The notes below the pieces were generated by a model. The model had not been told where the DNA came from, made no database searches, and was given only the letters and a program-made list of their open reading frames with translations. A DNA stretch of 64,000 nucleotides from Marinobacter nitratireducens (GTDB lineage: Bacteria > Pseudomonadota > Gammaproteobacteria > Pseudomonadales > Oleiphilaceae): positions 62,001 to 126,000 of the forward strand of contig NZ_ANIE01000010.1 of NCBI RefSeq assembly GCF_000708045.1. The letters run 5' to 3'. Shown piece after piece: positions 58,607-64,000 of the stretch. The position numbers were made by a program, and so were the translations under genes. Each line of letters begins with the position of its first letter. Position 1 is the stretch's first letter.

Positions 58607-58623
58607 TGCACCATATCTGTGCA
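58607..58623 (+). promoter_or_regulatory. NtrC-binding site upstream of glnA
   Basis: TGCAC-N7-GTGCA, an exact match to the enteric NtrC half-site pair and spacing, about 105 bp upstream of the sigma54 -24 element. Confidence 0.85.
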
Positions 58624-58720
58624 CACCATGCCCTTTTTTCAGGCGCCGCCCCACCCACTTATGCCTCAACCGCCCCCGAAGTCCTTGTTTTCCCGAAACT
58701 TGAGGTTATGCCCCAAAAAT

Positions 58721-58736
58721 TGGCAAGGGCCTTGCT
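58721..58736 (+). promoter_or_regulatory. Sigma54 promoter of glnA
   Basis: TGGCAAG-GGCC-TTGCT: GG at 58722-58723 and GC at 58734-58735, 10 bp apart, nearly the RpoN consensus TGGCACG-N4-TTGCW. The predicted leader is about 145 nt. Confidence 0.9.
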
Positions 58737-58892
58737 TTGCTCAATGCAGCCGAAATTTGCAGGCCACTTGCTCAAGTTTTTGATAAGCTGCGCAAACCTG
58801 AAAACAGATCGGGACTCGGGCTTTCTGAGCGATCCGGCACAACGAACATGAAACAGGCCCGCCAGAGCGGGATAACCGATGGAGCATGCACA

Positions 58893-60296
58893 ATGTCCAA
58901 GACAGTTGATTTGATCAAAGAACACGAAGTCAAATGGGTAGATCTGCGCTTTACCGACAGCCGTGGTAAGGAACAGCACGTTACACTGCCCGCCACTGAG
59001 GTCGACGAAGATTTCTTCACCGATGGCAAGATGTTCGACGGCTCCTCAATTGCTGGCTGGAAGGGCATTAACGAATCCGACATGATCCTGATGCCGGATG
59101 ACGAAACCTCCGTACTCGATCCGTTCACCGAAGAAACCACGATCAACATTACCTGCAATATCGTAGAGCCTTCTACTATGCAGGGTTACGAGCGTGACCC
59201 GCGCTCCGTCGCCAAGCGCGCAGAAGAGTATCTGAAGTCTACCGGCATTGCAGACGGCGCCCTGTTTGGCCCGGAGCCCGAATTCTTTGTTTTTGATTCC
59301 GTAAAATGGGAAGTGGACATGAAGGGCGCGAGCTACTCCATCCACTCCGAGGAAGCAGCGTGGGTTTCCGGCGAAGACTTCGACCGCAACAACATCGGTC
59401 ACCGCCCTGGCGTAAAAGGCGGCTACTTCCCGGTTCCGCCAGTGGACAGCCTGCACGACCTGCGTGGCGCCATGTGTGCCGCCATGGAATCCATGGGTCT
59501 GGAAATCGAAGTACATCACCACGAAGTAGGTACTGCTGGCCAGTGTGAAATCGGCGTTGGCGCCAACACCCTGACTCGCAAGGCTGACGAAGTTCAGATC
59601 CTGAAATACTGCGTACACAACGTTGCTCACGCTTACGGTAAGACCGCCACCTTCATGCCCAAGCCAGTTGTTGGCGATAACGGTTCCGGCATGCACGTGC
59701 ACATGTCCCTGAGCAAGGACGGCAAGAACCTGTTCGCAGGTGACAGCTACGCTGGCCTGAGCGAAGCAGCACTGTACTACATCGGCGGTGTCATCAAGCA
59801 CGCCAAGGCTATCAATGCCTTTACCAACAGCTCCACCAACTCATACAAGCGTCTGGTTCCTGGCTTCGAAGCACCTGTTATGCTGGCATACTCTGCCCGT
59901 AACCGCTCTGCCTCCATCCGTATCCCGTACGTGAACAGCCCGAAAGCGCGTCGTATCGAAGTGCGTTTCCCGGATGCTTCCGCCAACCCGTACCTGGCTT
60001 TCGCAGCCCTGATGATGGCTGGCCTCGACGGCATCCAGAACAAGATCCACCCTGGCGATGCCATGGACAAGGATCTGTACGACCTGCCGAAAGAGGAAGC
60101 CCTGAGCATCCCGACCGTCGCAGAGACTTTCCAGGAAGCTCTGGACGCGCTGCAGGAAGACCACGAGTTCCTGACCCGTGGCGGCGTGTTCACTGAAGAC
60201 ATGATTGCCGGCTACATCGACCTGAAGCGTGGCGAAGTTGAGAAACTGAACATGACCACTCACCCGGTCGAGTTCGATCTCTACTACTCCTGCTAA
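58893..60296 (+). CDS. glnA: Glutamine synthetase, type I
   Basis: Assimilates ammonium into glutamine. ATG 58893 (GGAG 8 nt upstream) gives 467 residues. It has [18 protein letters not shown], the ATP/metal motifs [14 protein letters not shown] and [18 protein letters not shown], and the adenylylation tyrosine in DLYDLP (Tyr396), the site modified by GlnE. Codon usage is that of a highly expressed gene. A strong terminator follows. Confidence 0.98.
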   Translation: MSKTVDLIKEHEVKWVDLRFTDSRGKEQHVTLPATEVDEDFFTDGKMFDGSSIAGWKGINESDMILMPDDETSVLDPFTEETTINITCNIVEPSTMQGYERDPRSVAKRAEEYLKSTGIADGALFGPEPEFFVFDSVKWEVDMKGASYSIHSEEAAWVSGEDFDRNNIGHRPGVKGGYFPVPPVDSLHDLRGAMCAAMESMGLEIEVHHHEVGTAGQCEIGVGANTLTRKADEVQILKYCVHNVAHAYGKTATFMPKPVVGDNGSGMHVHMSLSKDGKNLFAGDSYAGLSEAALYYIGGVIKHAKAINAFTNSSTNSYKRLVPGFEAPVMLAYSARNRSASIRIPYVNSPKARRIEVRFPDASANPYLAFAALMMAGLDGIQNKIHPGDAMDKDLYDLPKEEALSIPTVAETFQEALDALQEDHEFLTRGGVFTEDMIAGYIDLKRGEVEKLNMTTHPVEFDLYYSC

Positions 60297-60320
60297 TACC
60301 TCCCGGGACACCGGGTTATG

Positions 60321-60349
60321 AAAGCCCCGCCTTGTGCGGGGCTTTTTTT
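60321..60349 (+). terminator. Rho-independent terminator of glnA
   Basis: Stem AAAGCCCCGC, loop CTTGT, GCGGGGCTTT, followed by four more Ts. It separates glnA from the ntrBC side. Confidence 0.95.
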
Positions 60350-60414
60350 GTGACCTGGGTCTCACCCATCCGCAGCCCTTAACGATATGTAACCTACAAC
60401 CTTCCGCGCAGGCG

Positions 60415-60443
60415 TTGAAATGACAACGGGGGCCACCGATAAT
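60415..60443 (+). promoter_or_regulatory. Sigma70 promoter of the DUF4124 gene
   Basis: TTGAAA, 17-bp spacer, GATAAT; each hexamer is 5/6 to consensus, ending 27 bp before the ATG. Confidence 0.75.
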
Positions 60444-60470
60444 CGAGAAAAATCTTAAAAAGGTGTGCGT

Positions 60471-61010
60471 ATGAACTCGAGTCACGGCCTACTTGCGGCC
60501 ACATTGATCGCACTGAGCGGCCCCGTCTCAGCCGAGGTCTACCGCAACGTTGACCAGTACGGGAATGTCACCTATTCCGATGAGCCCTCAAAGGGTGCAG
60601 AGACCGTTGACGTCAAACCCGTCACCACCATCACCCTGCCAAAGCCTCAGAATGTGCAAAAGACGGACGAACTTCGGAAAGAGGTTGAGCGAGAGGGCTC
60701 CGTGTACGACAGCGTCTCCTTTGTGTATCCGGAAAACAATCAGGCCTTTCAGAGTGGCAGTGGTGACGTTCAGTTTGAAATCCGGAGTACGCCCGACCTG
60801 CAGAAAGGCCACAAATACGAAGTGACTCTGGATGGCCAGCCCGTCGGACAAACCGCTGCAGGCTCAATCACCGTGAACAATGTCTTTCGCGGCACCCATA
60901 CAGCCAGAGTTCATATCATCGATGAAAATGGCATCCAGGTTAAAACCGGGCCATCAATCACGTTCACCGTACACCGTCCGGTCGTAAACAAGCGCCAACC
61001 GAAACAATAA
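60471..61010 (+). CDS. DUF4124 domain-containing periplasmic protein
   Basis: 179 residues from ATG 60471 (AAGG 7 nt upstream; GTG 60465 also possible). Signal peptide ends PVSA, then the DUF4124 motif EVYRNVDQYGNVTYSDEPSKG. A linker with charged residues precedes a C-terminal beta-sandwich-like domain (VSFVYPENNQAFQSGSGDV ... FRGTHTARVHIIDENG) resembling an Ig-like fold. Function unknown. It lies between glnA and ntrBC, as DUF4124 proteins do in related genomes. Confidence 0.87.
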   Translation: MNSSHGLLAATLIALSGPVSAEVYRNVDQYGNVTYSDEPSKGAETVDVKPVTTITLPKPQNVQKTDELRKEVEREGSVYDSVSFVYPENNQAFQSGSGDVQFEIRSTPDLQKGHKYEVTLDGQPVGQTAAGSITVNNVFRGTHTARVHIIDENGIQVKTGPSITFTVHRPVVNKRQPKQ

Positions 61011-61104
61011 CGCTCCATTTTGGTGCGCCCGCACCATAAAAAAGCCATACTGTGACCAGCAACAGGGCGACTTTCCCGGGCTGGTCCTTCCCCTCCTCCG
61101 GAAT

Positions 61105-61121
61105 TGCACCAGCTTACGGCA
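61105..61121 (+). promoter_or_regulatory. Probable NtrC-binding site upstream of ntrBC
   Basis: TGCAC-N7-CGGCA: exact left half and spacing, right half 3/5 to GTGCA. It lies about 75 bp upstream of a sigma54 promoter. Confidence 0.55.
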
Positions 61122-61187
61122 CGCTATCGCTGGCGCAGGCACCCATGCCCGCACTTCGCTCATTAATTTGTCCAACAAAATGGAAAG

Positions 61188-61203
61188 TGGTTCGCTTTTT
61201 GCA
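61188..61203 (+). promoter_or_regulatory. Sigma54 promoter of ntrBC
   Basis: TGGTTCG-CTTT-TTGCA: GG at 61189-61190 and GC at 61201-61202 with 10 bp between; only two changes from the RpoN consensus. The predicted start is near 61214. Confidence 0.75.
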
Positions 61204-61253
61204 AAATCACTTAGGTCATCAAGTTCACCATGTCGGACGTACGGAACGCATTC

Positions 61254-62348
61254 ATGCCACTGCCCAAGGCCTACAGCAACGGATATAAAAGCATTCTCGA
61301 TAGCCTGACGACGGCAGTGCTGGTTCTGGAAGATAATCTCAACATCCGATATCTGAACCCGTCAGCAGAAAGCCTCTTTGAAACAAGTCTGACTCGCAGC
61401 CAGGGACTGCCCTTCTCTGACATCCTGGTCGACTCTGAAGATGCACTGAAAACGCTGCGAGCAGCTTCGCAAAACGGCCAGTCCTACACCCGAAGAGAGG
61501 CCGAATTTCTGCTCACCAGTGGCTGCCGTCTGACAGTCGACTATTCAGTAACTCCCATCAGTCTGGAGCCCACCGAGCTCCTGATCGAGATTCAGCCCAG
61601 GGATCGCCTACTGAGAATCAGCCGCGAAGAAGACATGATTTCGCAACAAGAAACCACCCGGATTCTGGTACGCGGTATGGCCCATGAGATCAAGAACCCG
61701 CTTGGCGGCATCCGGGGCGCCGCCCAACTGCTGGACCGCGAATTGAACGACGAGGATCAGCGCGAATACACACGGGTGATCATCGACGAAGCTGACCGTC
61801 TGAGAAGCCTCGTTGACAGAATGCTCGGCCCGAACAAAGCACTGAAGCTTGCCGAAACCAACATTCATGAAGTCCTGGAGCGGGTCGGCACTTTACTGGA
61901 AGCGGAAAGCAAAGGGCGTCTCGTATTCCGCCGAGATTACGACCCGAGCATCCCGGAATTTCTTGGCGACAAGGAACAACTGATTCAGGCTTTCCTCAAC
62001 ATTGCCCGCAACGCCATGGAAGCGGCGTTCGAAAACCAGTCCGGGCCCAGCAGCGACGAACCACCGACCATCACGTTTCGTACCCGAACACTTCGACAGT
62101 TTACGATCGGTCATCGCCGTCACCGACTGGTATGCCGAGTTGACGTTATCGATAACGGTCCCGGTATTCCGCCGGATCTTCTACAGAATATCTTCTATCC
62201 GATGATCAGTGGCCGTGCCAGCGGTACCGGCCTGGGACTATCCATTACCCAGAGCATCATCGGACAACATCACGGCCTGGTTGAATGCGAGAGCGAGCCA
62301 GGCCAAACCGATTTCATCATCTTCCTGCCCCTGGAGGACACCCCATGA
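61254..62348 (+). CDS. glnL: Nitrogen regulation sensor histidine kinase NtrB
   Basis: Cytoplasmic kinase/phosphatase that sets NtrC phosphorylation in response to PII. From ATG 61254 (GGAA 7 nt upstream) it has 364 residues; ATG 61230 adds 8. A PAS domain (about 10-110) precedes the H-box GMAHEIKNPLGGIRGAAQLL (His144). An ATP-binding domain follows with N-box NIARNAMEAA, G1 DNGPGIP and G2 GTGLGLSI. Its stop overlaps the ntrC start. Confidence 0.96.
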   Translation: MPLPKAYSNGYKSILDSLTTAVLVLEDNLNIRYLNPSAESLFETSLTRSQGLPFSDILVDSEDALKTLRAASQNGQSYTRREAEFLLTSGCRLTVDYSVTPISLEPTELLIEIQPRDRLLRISREEDMISQQETTRILVRGMAHEIKNPLGGIRGAAQLLDRELNDEDQREYTRVIIDEADRLRSLVDRMLGPNKALKLAETNIHEVLERVGTLLEAESKGRLVFRRDYDPSIPEFLGDKEQLIQAFLNIARNAMEAAFENQSGPSSDEPPTITFRTRTLRQFTIGHRRHRLVCRVDVIDNGPGIPPDLLQNIFYPMISGRASGTGLGLSITQSIIGQHHGLVECESEPGQTDFIIFLPLEDTP

Positions 62349-63772
62349 GCCAACCGGCAAACGTCTGGATTATCGACGACGACAAGAGTATTCGCTGGGT
62401 GCTGGAGCGCGCCCTTACCCAGGCCGGTATGGAGCCCCGCGTTTTTGACAGCGGCGAAAGCATCATGATGCGCCTTGAACACGAGCAGCCTGATGCCATC
62501 ATCAGCGACGTCCGGATGCCGGGCGTCGATGGCATCACCCTGCTCTCTCAAATTGTCGATGCTCACCCGGACGTCCCGGTGATCATCATGACCGCCCACT
62601 CCGATCTCGAGAGCGCCGTAACCAGTTACCAGACGGGTGCGTTTGAGTACTTGCCAAAGCCCTTTGACGTCGACGATGCTGTTGCCCTGGTGAAACGGGC
62701 CGTCGCCCATAGCCACGAAAAACGAGCAAATGCGGAACCACAACCCGAGAATGTCGCCCGTAGCGCCGAGATTATCGGCGAAGCACCGGCCATGCAGGAA
62801 GTTTTCCGCGCTATCGGCCGCTTGTCACACTCCAACATCACCGTCCTGATCAACGGCGAAAGCGGCACTGGTAAGGAACTGGTTGCCCAGGCGCTTCACA
62901 ATCACAGCCCTCGGGCGAAGCATCCGTTTATCGCACTCAACATGGCCGCAATCCCCAAGGATCTGATTGAATCGGAACTCTTCGGCCACGAGAAAGGCGC
63001 CTTTACCGGCGCCGGGGCGGCGCGCCAGGGCAGGTTCGAGCAATCCAACGGCGGCACCCTGTTCCTTGATGAGATCGGCGACATGCCCGCCGATACACAG
63101 ACTCGCCTGCTCCGTGTACTTGCTGATGGTGAGTTCTATCGGGTCGGTGGCACCACGCCAATAAAAGTGGATGTTCGAATCATTGCCGCAACGCATCAGG
63201 ACCTGGAAAAGCTCGTACAGGACGGTTCTTTCCGGGAAGACCTTTTCCACCGGCTGAACGTGATCCGCGTCCATCTGCCAAAGCTGGCTGAGCGAAGAGA
63301 GGACATTCCCAGGCTCATGGAGCATTTCCTCAAGCGAGCGGCGAAGGAACTGGCGGTGGAACCCAAGATTCTCCGCCCGGATGCCGAGGAATACCTTACA
63401 ACCCTGCCGTGGCCCGGCAACGTTCGACAGCTGGAAAACACATGCCGCTGGCTGACCGTCATGGCGAGCGGCCGTGAAATCCATATCGACGACCTTCCAC
63501 CCGAACTTTTACATCAGGCTGAAACGCCAGCCACCGGCGCGACGTGGCAGGAAGGATTGCGCAGCTGGGCCGAGCAGGAACTGAAGCGTGGCAAGAAAGG
63601 CATTCTCGACACTGCGGTTCCGGAATTTGAGAGGATTATGATCGAAACGGCCCTGAAACATACCGGTGGACGCAGACGCGACGCATCGGTGCTACTGGGC
63701 TGGGGGCGGAATACACTGACCCGAAAAATCAACGAACTAGGGCTTGATCACCCTGAAAGCGACGAAGACTGA
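62345..63772 (+). CDS. glnG: Nitrogen regulation response regulator NtrC
   Basis: Sigma54 activator. ATG 62345, overlapping the ntrB stop (ATGA) and preceded by GGAGG, gives 475 residues. The receiver domain has the phosphorylated Asp55 in ISDVRMPG. The AAA+ domain has Walker A GESGTGKE, the sigma54-contacting GAFTGA loop (about 218-223) and Walker B GTLFLDEIGDM. A C-terminal Fis-type helix-turn-helix ends in GWGRNTLTRKINEL. It should act at the glnA and ntrBC boxes in this window. Confidence 0.97.
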   Translation: MSQPANVWIIDDDKSIRWVLERALTQAGMEPRVFDSGESIMMRLEHEQPDAIISDVRMPGVDGITLLSQIVDAHPDVPVIIMTAHSDLESAVTSYQTGAFEYLPKPFDVDDAVALVKRAVAHSHEKRANAEPQPENVARSAEIIGEAPAMQEVFRAIGRLSHSNITVLINGESGTGKELVAQALHNHSPRAKHPFIALNMAAIPKDLIESELFGHEKGAFTGAGAARQGRFEQSNGGTLFLDEIGDMPADTQTRLLRVLADGEFYRVGGTTPIKVDVRIIAATHQDLEKLVQDGSFREDLFHRLNVIRVHLPKLAERREDIPRLMEHFLKRAAKELAVEPKILRPDAEEYLTTLPWPGNVRQLENTCRWLTVMASGREIHIDDLPPELLHQAETPATGATWQEGLRSWAEQELKRGKKGILDTAVPEFERIMIETALKHTGGRRRDASVLLGWGRNTLTRKINELGLDHPESDED

Positions 63773-63793
63773 GAGACCGCTCTATTCCTTTTG

Positions 63794-63822
63794 GGGCGAG
63801 TCCACCTGACTCGCCCTCTCTT
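63794..63822 (+). terminator. Weak terminator after ntrC
   Basis: Perfect 8-bp stem GGGCGAGT, 7-nt loop, ACTCGCCC, followed by a pyrimidine-rich but not T-only tail. Confidence 0.5.
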
Positions 63823-63842
63823 CAATCTCCGCTCCATCGGCA

Positions 63843-64000
63843 TTACCGCTCCCGCCAGTAGATTACCCGATCATGCCCGCGGTACACGCCAAACGTAGCC
63901 AGCCCAGTGGGATCCTCGTTGGCGCCATCCCCATCCCAGTCATACTCCAGCCAGCTATCCACATCCCAGACCAATGTGTCAGTCCCCGTGGTCCCATTAG
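63843..64000 (-). CDS. C-terminus of DUF6701/MshQ-like protein (5' part outside window)
   Basis: Open from the window edge to TAA at 63845-63843 on the minus strand. The ~52 residues include DWDGDGANEDPTG, then ATFGVYRGHDRVIYWRER at the end. That closing motif (ATFGxYRGxDRxIYWRE) is typical of DUF6701/MSHA-biogenesis MshQ-like proteins, which are large pilus-associated or surface proteins. Convergent with ntrC. Confidence 0.75.
   Translation of the reverse strand, partial: NGTTGTDTLVWDVDSWLEYDWDGDGANEDPTGLATFGVYRGHDRVIYWRER

Noticed and set aside
61021..61036. TGGTGC-GCCC-GCACCA as an NtrC box before ntrBC
   Set aside because: The half-sites are in the reverse order to the NtrC consensus; it looks like a hairpin just after the DUF4124 stop. 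The site at 61105-61121 fits better.

Overview
The window reads as one contiguous piece of a moderately GC-rich gammaproteobacterial chromosome. Gene content and order resemble Marinobacter and its relatives, with blocks syntenic to Pseudomonas: pilMNOPQ-ponA-malic enzyme-rpmE-priA-argS-SPOR-hslVU; rppH-ptsP; nudF-DUF1249-cpdA; thiC/tolC; LPS core genes next to ilvE-glnE; pip-dtd; typA-glnA-ntrBC. The genus is inferred from protein style and synteny, not from a database search. I see no tRNA, rRNA, CRISPR array, prophage or intact insertion sequence.

Layout. 1-4.5 kb: type IV pilus operon pilMNOPQ on the minus strand, with pilQ cut by the window edge. 4.7-18 kb: housekeeping genes for peptidoglycan synthesis, malic enzyme, ribosomal protein L31, replication restart, arginyl-tRNA synthetase and the HslVU protease, interrupted by a large Ig-like lipoprotein between priA and argS. 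18-26.8 kb: patatin-like protein, nitrogen PTS enzyme I, RNA pyrophosphohydrolase, a HAD phosphatase, rRNA methyltransferase, GcvH, cAMP phosphodiesterase, DUF1249 and ADP-ribose pyrophosphatase. 26.8-27.2 kb: two long palindromic repeat elements. 27.2-30.8 kb: thiC with a TPP riboswitch, then tolC. 30.8-48.2 kb: a lipid A/core-oligosaccharide cluster (Kdo transferase, Kdo kinase, two LpxL-like acyltransferases, several glycosyltransferases, a CDP-glycerol-type transferase, GDP-mannose synthesis, and an O-antigen ligase fused to a GT2 domain), bordered by DUF6165 and ilvE. 48.3-53.4 kb: glnE, a two-TM potassium channel and a CYTH triphosphatase. 53.4-56.4 kb: porin, dtd and pip. 56.5-63.8 kb: typA and the nitrogen-control block glnA, a DUF4124 protein, ntrB and ntrC. 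The last 158 bases hold the end of a DUF6701/MshQ-like gene.

Regulation visible in the sequence: a thiC TPP riboswitch; sigma54 promoters with upstream NtrC-type boxes in front of both glnA and ntrBC; a sigma32-type promoter in front of hslVU; sigma70 promoters for argS, the malic enzyme and the DUF4124 gene; and a Pho-box-like site before the porin.

The least explained items are a family of ~110-bp palindromes (three copies) that share a core but have different, self-complementary arms; a patatin-family protein whose nucleophile position is Asn; the O-antigen ligase-GT2 fusion; and the orphan Ca-loop/Ig-like lipoprotein. I found no clear candidate for a wholly new multi-gene defence or metabolic system.
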